Shown one piece after another: positions 8,958 through 16,939 of a stretch of DNA of 19,090 nt; within the stretch, counting starts at the first letter, position 1, and each line of letters starts with the position of its first letter. The stretch spans positions 1-19,090 of the forward strand of contig BBFS01000097.1 of assembly GCA_001313365.1 (NCBI GenBank), given 5' to 3'. This stretch comes from Paenarthrobacter nitroguajacolicus JCM 14115 (GTDB lineage: Bacteria > Actinomycetota > Actinomycetes > Actinomycetales > Micrococcaceae). A model generated the notes under the pieces. The model was not told the origin of the DNA, ran no database searches, and worked only from the letters and a program-made list of their open reading frames with translations. The translations under genes were made by a program, and so were the position numbers.

Positions 8958-9049
8958 GGAAGCGTTCCCTCCTCGGAGCACATGTGTGTGCAAGTGAGTT
9001 TTGAATGTACCTACAACGCTACTCACGGAGGGGCGGTAAATCGCCTGTC

Positions 9050-9077
9050 TCAGGGATGATTCAGGGTTCAGTCAGGG
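9050..9077 (-). promoter_or_regulatory. Three TCAGGG direct repeats at 11-bp period, candidate operator
   Basis: TCAGGG occurs at 9050-9055, 9061-9066 and 9072-9077, exactly 11 bases apart (CCCTGA in the sense of the downstream operon). The block lies about 93 bases upstream of the ABC ATPase start, between that operon and the kinase-fusion gene. One-helical-turn spacing on one DNA face is the usual layout of an activator array, so autoregulation by the operon's own response regulator is the natural guess. The -35/-10 elements were not identified with confidence. Confidence 0.55.
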
Positions 9078-9121
9078 TAGTCCTCGCGGATGACCCGGTC
9101 CGGTCAATCCGGGAAGCCAAC

Positions 9122-10648
9122 TCAGTCCGCCGGCAGCGGCGAGTACGCGGTGAGCTCGCGCGGTTTCACAGTGAACGTCGCACTCCGGACTCCGGGCTTC
9201 GGCTCCCCGTCAACCGCCAGGACCAATGGTTGCCCAATAGCCTCCACCGTGATGGTGGTGGCCTCGGTCAAGTGGGTGACTTTGGACGCGGCAACGGTGC
9301 CGGTCACTACCGCCCACAGCAGTCGCGCCCGGGCGAACGGCTCGTCGGCTGTGATCATGCGCAGATCGAAAACACCGTCGTCCAACACCGGCCTGCGAAG
9401 CGGCGCATGATCGCTGGGATAGAACCGGCCCCTGCCCATGTAGAGGATCCACAGCTTGTGTTTCACCCCATCCACCAGGAGGGTGGTCGGGGGGGAGTTC
9501 ACGCCGAACGTACGCAGTGACGCCACCAAGCCGGCCAGCGGTTTGCCCATGGCCGGCTGGAGCCGCTCCCGCCTCCTCACCAAGTTGGGATACACGCCGA
9601 CGCTGGCAGTGTTCAGCATGGCCAGATTCGTGGTCTCCGGCGTCTCGGGGGGGAGGCCCCGCTGCTCCACCACGTGTCCCAGGTCGACGGACGCTGCATG
9701 TCCTTTAGTCACAGCATCGATCGCGTCGTCAATCGAGCTGGTGCCGAGGTCGCGGGCGAAGTGGTTGAGGGTTCCGCCCGGAAGCACCAGGAGGGGCAGT
9801 GAATGCTCGACGGCGGCAGCCGCGGCAGTGCCAACCGTTCCGTCACCGCCCCCCCAGACACCGAGCGCAACGGTGCCTGGCCGGGTTGCCGCCGCATCGA
9901 TCTCGGCCGCGACGTCGTCACCCTCAGCAATTTCATGTATATAAGCCTTAGGGAATATAACTTTCAACAACTCCGCAGTCTCGGGGGGGGAGTAAGAACC
10001 ACCTAGGACGTTGACCGCGATACTCAGCCCTTCGCCGTCGGAAATTGCCGGTGCCTCCGCAGGGGGTCCGCCGGGGGGGAGTCGGTTCGGGCGGTCGCGC
10101 TGGCCACCACTTGCGGGTCAGTAACGCCGCTCCCGCACCCAGGGCGGAACCGAACACCACGTCGGAGGGCCAATGGGCACCCGTGTGCACGCGCGAGTAG
10201 GCAACGCCAGCAGCGATGGGAGTCAACAAGGCGCCCAGCGTCGGGGAGACAATACCGGCGCCTACTGCAAAGGCCACCGCCGACGCGGAATGACCGGACG
10301 GCATGGAAGAACTGACCGGTTGGGGGTGCACGAAACGAAAGATGGGCAAATGCTCGGGCAGCGGTCGGGTCCGGGGGGGCAGCGCCGTTTTGAAGACCAG
10401 GTTTGTAACCCCGGAGGCAACACCCAAGGCAAGGAGGCCGTGCAGTGCTGCCTCCGGGGCTTTCCAGGGAAAGTAGCCATGATCCCTGCAATACCGAACC
10501 AAAGTTTGCCTTTGGTAGCCGCAGCAGAGAGTTCGCGAAAGAACACGTCGTGATCACCCTGGGGGGGTTGCCGGGACACAGCCCGGACCAGGAAATGATC
10601 GAATCTCGCAACCCGTTTGGGGGGGCCTTTGCCCAAGAAGCCTCGCAT
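9122..10648 (-). CDS. Bifunctional PAP2 phosphatase / diacylglycerol kinase-family protein (frameshifted)
   Basis: About 508 aa in two domains. The N-terminal half is a PAP2 phosphatase: signature pieces VSSSMPSGHSASAVAFAVGA and YSRVHTGAHWPSDVVFGSAL contain the catalytic histidines, with hydrophobic helices around them. The C-terminal half is a DAGK/sphingosine-kinase fold: nucleotide-binding GGDGTVGTAAAAAVEH, LPGGTLNHFARDLG, and a beta-sandwich lobe with VLDDGVFDLRMI. The GGDG motif has one surplus Gly (G7 for G4 at 9850-9856). The frame changes near 10470 (GGAAAG, one G missing) and at the G8 run near 9987. The start at ATG 10648 (MRGFLGKGPPKRVARFDHFL) is the most upstream consistent one and lacks a strong ribosome site. 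Fusions of this kind are known in actinobacteria and are thought to act in membrane phospholipid or lipid-phosphate recycling. Confidence 0.85.
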
Positions 10649-10691
10649 CCCATCACACTAACGCCTGCCGGTGTCGCCAAGCTGCCGTCGC

Positions 10692-10704
10692 TACGATGAA
10701 TGGA
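10692..10704 (+). promoter_or_regulatory. Candidate -10 element for a leaderless PAP2 transcript
   Basis: TACGAT at 10692-10697 is followed by six bases and then ATG 10704. This is the same arrangement as at 1514-1526, and again no Shine-Dalgarno precedes the start. The 55-base gap to the divergent fusion gene must hold promoters for both. Confidence 0.4.
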
Positions 10705-11417
10705 TGATTCGTGTACTCCATCCGCGTCAACCTCCCAGCTGGCAGTTGGTTACCCCCCGGAGTGCTCCTGCTCTGTGCGTTCGCAGTTCCCGGGGGGGTG
10801 CTGCTTATGGCAGGGCAAGGGGGAGCCGGCATTCAACGGCGTGGACACCATATGGCAGGCCTACGCCTTCAGCCTGCACTCACCCTTTTGGATGGAGTCA
10901 ACGTCGTCCTCAACTGGGCCGGCTACGCGGGGGGGATGCTCGTCTTCCATGTGGTGCTCGCGATTTCGCTCGTCATATGGCAGCGACCCATGGCGGCGGT
11001 CTTCGCCGCGTTGAGCGGCATCGTCGTGCTGGCGCTGACGCAGCTTGCCAAAGCCGTGGTGGGTAGAGATAGGCCGGAGGGCGCCAGGGTTTTATCTGAC
11101 ACAGGTTCATACCCATCGGGGGGGCATGTCTCTGCGACGACTGCCTTCCTGCTGGTGCTTTCCATACTGGTGGGACGTTGGTGGATGGCACTGATGGCAG
11201 TCATTGGTGTTATCGCATGATGATCAGTCGCACCTACCTTTCGGCCCATTGGCTAAGCGACGTACTGGGTGGTGCGTGCCTCGCCGCCGGCACTGTCCTG
11301 CTGATGTGGTGGCGTTTCCGCGATATATGCATCAAGGAGAATGCCCAAGCGGACGGACAGACTATTTGGGCGGCAAGGGCTTCGCAACGCCGGCAAGCAG
11401 CAGGGCAAGCAAAATAG
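10704..11417 (+). CDS. PAP2-family phosphatase, membrane protein (frameshifted)
   Basis: ATG 10704 gives MIRVLHPRQPPSWQLVTPGV after trimming one C from the C6 run at 10753-10758. GTG 10711 is an alternative in the other frame. The PAP2 signature is complete: KAVVGRDRP, YPSGHVSATTAFL (read with an extra Gly because G7 at 11119-11125 stands for G4), and SRTYLSAHWLSDVLGG. The catalytic histidines are in the second and third motifs, and five or six helices surround them. A lost C at 11217 (GCATG for GCCATG) creates a premature TGA that separates the third motif from the rest; a lost G near 10890 and a G5 near 10820 also shift the frame. The corrected length is about 236 aa. The last 56 bases overlap the MFS gene on the opposite strand. 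The substrate is probably an isoprenoid or phosphatidate phosphate. Confidence 0.82.
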
Positions 11418-12553
11418 GCGCTCCGATGGCGAGCAAGGCCAAGTGGATTCCGGTGTGGTCGCCCAAGTAGCCCAGCAGTGGCGGGCCAGCCAGGAACGCT
11501 ACGTAGCCGATGGTGGAAACCACTGACACGCGTGCAGCTGCGTGCTTGGGATCGTCCGCTGCGGCTGACATTCCCATAGGGAAAGCCAGCGCCGCGCCGA
11601 TGCCCCAGAGGGCCGCTCCAACGCCTGCCAGGATTACATTGCCGGCGAAGACGAACAATGCAAGGCCAACGGCGGCCGCGGCCATGCTGGCCCGGAGGAC
11701 GTTCACTCGTCCAAACTTGTCGATCGCCTTGCCGCCGAAGAACCGCATGATGGTCATGGCAAGAACAAAGAGTGCGAACAGCAACGCGCCTGTGGATTCC
11801 GAGGCGCCGAGCCCGTCCACTGCAGCCTTCGCGATCCAGTCGTTGCCCGCCCCCTTCGGTGAGGGTGGCGCCGAGGACCACGACGCCGATGAGCAGCGTC
11901 CTGCCGTCCCGCCAAGCCGTGGGGCCCTTCTCAGCGGCCACGCCGCCGTCGTGAATTTCTTCAACCGCGTGCGGCAGGAAGTATTTGGGGACCGTCAGCG
12001 CCAAGCAACGGCGATGGCCGCGATGACCAACAAGTGCTCCGGCAAGCCGACACCCAGTTGGGAGAGGCCGGCACCGATCAGTGCGCCCAGGAACGCGCCG
12101 CCGCTGAAGGCAGCATGGAACTGCGGCATGATGGTGCGCTTGAGCCGGTGCTCGACGTCGGCGCCTTCAATGTTCTGCGCCACGTCCCACAGGCCGATGC
12201 CAATGCCGAAGAAGAACAGGGCAACGGCTGTGCCCGGAACGGACGCGGCCATCAGTGAGAAGCGATTGCCGCGCCGGCAGCCCCCCCAGCCACGATGCCG
12301 GCCACCCGGACCGTATTGGCTGTACCGATCCTGCCCACCACCCATCCGGCTGATGGAAGTGCCAGCAAGGACCCGACGGCGGTGCAGAGCAACAGAGTGC
12401 CCATCTGGCCGGACGTCAGGCTGAGTGCTTCGGTCACGGCGGGGGGATGCGGGCAGCCCAGCTGGCGAAGACCAAACCGTTCATGCCGAAGATCAGGAAC
12501 GTCGCCACCGCAGCGGCGTTGACGTTGGTGGTGCTTCTGGTGTTGGTGGTCAT
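11362..12553 (-). CDS. MFS transporter, YbjJ-like (frameshifted)
   Basis: About 396 aa with twelve predicted helices. ATG 12553 begins MTTNTRSTTNVNAAAVATFL. The first helix and loop (IFGMNGLVFASWAARIPAVTEAL) and GTLLLCTAVGSLLALPSAGW strongly resemble E. coli YbjJ and relatives. Later helices include GTAVALFFFGIGIGLWDVAQ with NIEGADVEHRLKRTIMPQFH, and the C-terminal half GALLFALFVLAMTIMRFFGG to PILLALLLAGVAKPLPPK. The frame breaks at the G6 near 12441, the C run near 12286, near 12256, near 12003 and at the C5 near 11853. The start overlaps the DeoR stop as ATGA, so the two are co-translated, and the DeoR protein is the likely controller. The substrate is unknown. Confidence 0.85.
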
Positions 12554-13322
12554 GCAATCACAACTTCCACGGAGAGTTTGTTGAGCCGGGCAAGATCTTC
12601 GGGGGGGATGGTTCCTGGTCTGTCACGATGACGGCCACGGTGTCCATGGCTGCAACGAGTGCTAGCGCGTTGGCATTCCATTTGCTTCCTGAAGCCGCCA
12701 CTATCACCCGGCTTGCCGATTCCAGACCGGCGCGCTTGACTGCCGCGTCCTCGAGGTCGTGGGCCAGCAGGCCGTCTTTCAGATTGAGGGCACAGGGAGT
12801 TACGACGGCGGTGTCGAACCTTAGCGAGCGGATGTTGGCTTGCGTCATCGGTCCCCCCCGGAAGGATTGCTCACCTGGGATGAGGCTGCCACCTGGGAGG
12901 ATGAGCTCGGGTGTGCGGCCATCCTTGGTACGCGTCAGTGCCTCCACGCCGTGCAAAGACATGGGCATCACGGTGAGTTCGCGCCTGCTGAGCATGCGTG
13001 CGATCTCCGTGGCAGTGGATCCACAGTCCAGCCACACGTGTTCGCGGTCTTTGAGGAGCGCGTCCACGGCTGCTGCGATCCGTATTTTGGCGTCGTGGTC
13101 TTCCAACTCGCGTTGCCCGTAGCCGGGGTTGTCGCCTCGGGCCACCAGGCTGCGGCGCCCCGTGGACCCGTTTCAGCACACCGTTGGCAGCGAGGCTCTC
13201 GAGGTCACGGCGGATGGTGGCCCCCCCGGAGGCTCCCGTCGCTTGGACGAGTTCATCCACCGTGCTTCTTCGCGGGTGCGCAACAACTCGCCAATGAGTC
13301 GGTGGCGGTCAGCAGTTCCCAT
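12550..13322 (-). CDS. DeoR/GlpR-family transcriptional regulator (frameshifted)
   Basis: The start ATG 13322 gives MGTADRHRLIGELLRTREEA. A C is missing near 13263 (GCACG for GCCACG); after it comes TVDELVQATGASGATIRRDL, the DeoR HTH, printed with one Gly too many (G7 for G4 near 13222). The effector domain contains VWLDCGSTATEIARML, SFRGPMTQANIRSLRFDTAV (FRGP again printed with GG), DLEDAAVKRAGLESASRVIV and a sugar-phosphate-isomerase-like fold. The end is IPEDLARLNKLSVEVVIA with TGA at 12550-12552, after correcting the G7 at 12601-12607 and a nearby lost G. About 257 aa. Members usually sense a phosphorylated sugar and repress a sugar-uptake or catabolic operon; here the partner is the co-translated MFS gene. 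Confidence 0.85.
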
Positions 13323-13379
13323 GCTTCAACCGTAGCAATGTTTGCTCAATTAATCATCCGGTGTGATCATTTGCGCACC
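13323..13379 (-). promoter_or_regulatory. DeoR promoter and candidate operator repeats
   Basis: On the minus strand TACGGT lies six bases before the DeoR ATG, the third gene here with this -10 to start spacing, and no ribosome site is present. Just upstream, TTTGCTCA (13341-13348) and TTTGCGCA (13370-13377) repeat, as do AATCAT (13352-13357) and GATCAT (13365-13370). Paired, AT-leaning repeats beside a DeoR promoter suggest an autoregulatory operator. Confidence 0.35.
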
Positions 13380-13472
13380 GACGCTCTCGCACATCCCATG
13401 GCCTAGAGCGAAACGCTCTCGCAGCAGGTGCAAGAGCGTTCGCGGAATACCGCTGGAATGTGAGAGAGCGTC
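13380..13472. repeat. Nested palindromic element between the ABC-F gene and DeoR
   Basis: The outer arms GACGCTCTCGCACAT (13380-13394) and ATGTGAGAGAGCGTC (13458-13472) are complementary at 14 of 15 positions. Inside them, AACGCTCT (13412-13419) pairs perfectly with AGAGCGTT (13433-13440), extended outward by GCG/CGC across one bulged A. All four arms share the core CGCTCT/AGAGCG. The element sits nine bases beyond the ABC-F stop and may act as a terminator, but its symmetry is more elaborate than a simple hairpin and suggests a dispersed actinobacterial palindromic repeat. Confidence 0.7.
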
Positions 13473-13480
13473 CGGGGGGG

Positions 13481-15170
13481 TTAGCGGGCGCGCTCCACCC
13501 TCTTCTCGTCCCAAACAGGTTCCTCGGACTCGTAGACCTTGCCATCCGAGCCGAAGATCATGAAGCGGTCGAAGGACTTGGCGAACCAGCGGTCGTGCGT
13601 GACTGCCAGGACGGTCCCTTCGAAAGCATCGATGGCCCGCTCCAGAGCCTCGCCCGAGTGCAGGTCCAGGTTGTCCGTGGGCTCGTCGAGCAGCAGCAGT
13701 GTGGCACCGGAGAGTTGCAGGAGCAGGATTTGGAAACGAGCCTGCTGGCCGCCGGACAAGGACTCGTACTTCTGCTCGGACTGGCCGGCCAGGCCGTACG
13801 AATCCAAGGCTCCAGCTGCAGCCTCACGGGGGGGAAGGCCGGAGCGGTGTTCGTCTCCACGGTGCAGGATCTCCAACAAAGTCCTGCCCAACAGATCAGG
13901 GCGGACGTGTGTCTGGGCAAAGAAGCCGGGCCGGATGCGGGCTCCCAGCTTCACAGTGCCTCGTGGGGCACTTCAGCGATCACTACGTCGGACACCGGCA
14001 GGTGCTCGCGCTCGGGGTCTGTGCCGCCGGTGGCGAGGAGGCGCAGGAAATGGCTCTTGCCGGAACCGTTGGAACCGAGCACACCAACGCGATCGCCAAA
14101 CCAGATCTCGGTGGAGAACGGCTTCATGAGCCCGGTCAGTTCGAGCTTCTCGGCCACCACAGCACGCTTGGCCGTTCGACCACCTTTGAGGCGCATTTTG
14201 ACGTTCTGCTCGATCGGCAATGCCTCGGGCGGGCCTGCTTCCAGGAACTTGGCGAGGCGGGTCTGCGCTGCCTGGTACCTGTTAGCCATGTCGGAGCGGA
14301 ACGCGGCCTTGTTCTTGTACATATTGACGAGTTCCTTGAGCTTGATGTGCTCCTCGTCCCAGCGCTTGCGGAGTTCCTCGAACCGGGCGTTACGGTCAGC
14401 GCGTGCCTCAACGTAGGATCCGAAGCCACCGCCATGAATCCACGCCCCCCCGGCACCGTTGATGCCGGGCTCGAGCGTGACGATGCGGCCGGCGGCGTTG
14501 TTAAGCAGTTCACGGTCGTGACTGATGAACAGCACAGTCTTCTTGGACTCGTTGAGTTTCCCCTCCAGCCAACGCTTGCCAGGGACGTCCAGATAGTTGT
14601 CCGGCTCGTCCAGGAGCAGGAGCTCATCCGGACCCGCAAACAGGGCTTCGAGCACCAAGCGCTTCTGCTCACCACCGGACAACGTGGAGGCGCGGCGGAA
14701 CTGCGCCTTGTCGAAGGAAATTCCGAGTGCTGCCATGCACACTTCGTCCCAGACGGTTTCGACGTCGTACCCGCCGGCGTCTCCCCCCCAGTCCACGATC
14801 GCCTGCGCGTACTTCATCTGCGTGGGCTCGTCATCGTGCTCCATCATGCCAGTTCGGCGTCCTCCACGGCCTTCGCAGCAGCGGCGAGGCCGGCTTGTGC
14901 CGTGGAAACCAGGAGGTCCCGGACGGTCGATTCGTCACGGACCTGCCCAACGAACTGCCGCATGATGCCCATGTTTCCGGAACGGCCCACCACACCTTCG
15001 TCAGGGGTGAGATCGCCGGAAATGATCTTGAACAGGGTGGTCTTGCCCGTTCCATTGGGTCCGATGAGCGCCGTCTTGGTGCCATCGGGGACCTTGAAAG
15101 TCACCCCGTTGAGCAGCTGGGTGCCGTCGGAGAGGAAGTAGTCGATGCCGGAAACGTCAATATGGGCCAC
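13481..15170 (-). CDS. ABC-F family ATPase (two nucleotide-binding domains), frameshifted
   Basis: A soluble protein of about 562 aa with two ABC cassettes and no membrane segment, the layout of ABC-F translation factors and ribosome-protection proteins. GTG 15170 (MAHIDVSGIDYFLSDGTQLL) has GGGAGG eight bases upstream. NBD1: Walker A GPNGTGKTT (residues 37-45), signature LSGGEQKRLVLEAL, Walker B LLLLDEPDNYLD, H-loop FISHDRELL. A charged linker (VEARADRNARFEELRKRWDE, MYKNKAAFRSDMANRYQAAQ) follows. NBD2: Walker A GSNGSGKSHFL, signature LSGGQQARFQILLLQL, DEPTDNLDLHS. Lost bases at about 14847 (GCATG for GCCATG) and 13954 (CTGTG for CTGGTG) split it into three frames. The first Walker B has DEPDNYLD where the family usually has DEPTNHLD. 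The precise subfamily is not determined. Confidence 0.88.
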
Positions 15171-15333
15171 GTTTCAATCCTCCCACGGCGGCGTAATAGC
15201 GCTCGACGGCGGCAGCCGGCTTGGGTGCCCGGGCTGACTTACGCCCCGCTGGCGGTGCATGGTTTTCCTTCTGTCCCCCCCTCTTCCGGGAAGAGCTACC
15301 GTGAAGGGACAGTCAGCCCAGGCAGGTGATGGC
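15171..15333. promoter_or_regulatory. Divergent intergenic region with an inverted repeat
   Basis: This 163-base gap lies between the ABC-F start and the serine hydrolase start. It contains CTCTTCCGGGAAGAG (15281-15295), a 7+1+7 perfect inverted repeat, immediately before GCTACCGT, which could be a -10 for the hydrolase. That placement would suit a repressor site. No strong -35 is seen. Confidence 0.35.
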
Positions 15334-16939
15334 ATGCAAATTGGTTCCCGGTCATCGCGGAGCCTTCTCGCTTGTTTGCTGGCCGCCATTATGGTGGGAT
15401 GCCTTGGCCCGCCGGCAGCCGGTAAGGCCGCAATCCCGGCAGAGAATGCGGAGATCACCGGATCGGCCTACGAGGCCTTGGACACCTTCCTCCAGGACCA
15501 GCTTGAGACGCTCGGGGGGGTTCCCGGTGCCGCCGTCGTGGTTGTCCAGCACGGTGTCCAGGTGCATTCAGCTGCGTTTGGCCGCGCCGACAACTCGGGA
15601 AGGCCCATGACCGCTCAGACGCCGGTGCTCCTGGCGTCCACCACCAAGTCACTCACAGCAATTGCCGTGATGCAGCAGGTTGAGGCGGGCAGGCTGGAGT
15701 TGGATGAGCCTGTCCGGACGTACTTGCCGTGGTTTGCATTGAAGGATAGCCGCGCGTCCGCGATCACAGTCCGCCACCTGCTGCACCAAACCAGCGGAAT
15801 GGCTTCAGCAGGTACGGCGTTTGAAGGCAGCGACACCCAAGGTCCCGAAGCCCTGGAAGAAGGTGTCCGTGCACTGTCAGGCGCTCCTCTGGCCAGGTCA
15901 CCTGGCGAAGCCTTTGGGTATGCCAACGCAAACTACAACATTCTGGGCCTCCTGGTCCAAACGGTCTCAGGCCAGCCTTTCGGCGATTACGTGAGGCAGC
16001 ACGTCTTCGAACCCTTGGACATGATCCACAGCCACCCGACGCAGGCGGCTGCCCGCGCTGACAATGTGGCTGCCGGGTATTCGTTATGGTTTGGCTCGTT
16101 CTGGGGGGGTCAGACGGATACACCTGCGCCAGCCACTGGCATGCCGTCCACCACCATGTACTCCTCCGCCGAGGACTTGGGTCACGAGTTAACGGCACTG
16201 CTGGGGGCAGGGGGGGCGGTACGGCGAAGCCCGCGTCCTCCAGCCGCACAGCGTGAACGCGATGTTCGAGCCCCCCGCGTACAGGTGGACGGCTCCAAGG
16301 GGTACGGCATGGGGTGGTTCACCCGTCCACTTGTGGAGTCCGCGGATACTTCCAGGCAACCACTTGACGGAGAATTGCCGCTGCTGCTGGAACACCAGGG
16401 CGAGTGGGGCAACTCGCACACGTATCTGGCAATGATTCCCGCTTCCGGAATTGGTGTCGCGTTGGTTATCAACGCCAATAACACCTCTGCACCGTCAAGA
16501 CTGAAGGCCGTGGATAGCAATGTCCTGCGGATCCTCCACGGTGAGCCCCCCCTGCACCAACAGTTGTGCAGGAGGACTGGCTGCAGCGCTACAGCTGGGC
16601 CGTCGCGCTGGCATTGCTGCTCGCAGAGTTGCTCAGTTTGTGGCTGGCACTTTCCATCCTGCTCAGGAGGCGCACATCACCCCCCCAAAGTGGAAGCCAC
16701 TCACCTTGGTTTTCAGCGCGCTGGCCTTGGACGCGTTCGCACTATGGTTGTGCTTCGTATATGCACCCGCCAGGTTTGACACGAACCTCACCGTCATCGT
16801 GCGCCAGTTTCCCGACGTCGGACTTTTCCTGGTGCCGGTCCTGGCTTTGGCCCTTCTCTGGCCCATCCCGCGAACAGTTCTCTTGCTCTGGAAGGTGCGT
16901 ATGGCTCCGCACCCAAGCGGTGTCAGCCAGCCGCGGTAA
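15334..16939 (+). CDS. Serine hydrolase, beta-lactamase/class C PBP fold, with membrane C-terminus (frameshifted)
   Basis: ATG 15334 starts MQIGSRSSRSLLACLLAAIM, a signal peptide with VGC as a possible lipobox (Cys 23). The catalytic domain has the SxxK pair ASTTKS (Ser 102, Lys 105), the YxN motif in GEAFGYANANYNILG (Tyr 196), and HQG near EHQGEWGNSHTY, so all three active-site elements are present. Between 16211 and 16277 the frame is wrong. Reading from the G7 run to the C6 run in the next frame gives RYGEARVLQPHSVNAMFEP, the expected conserved stretch. After another break at the C7 near 16547, three hydrophobic segments follow (WAVALALLLAELLSLWLALS, LTLVFSALALDAFALWLCFV, VGLFLVPVLALALLWPIP). 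The active site would therefore be held outside the cell on a membrane-anchored protein, about 534 aa. Substrate unknown: peptidoglycan peptide, ester or beta-lactam. Confidence 0.82.

Noticed and set aside
8958..9026. N-terminal extension of the ABC ATPase to 9026
   Set aside because: The extension (SSVVGTFKTHLHTHVLRGGN) is unlike the family and covers the strong GAGGAGGG ribosome site of the ATG at 8957.
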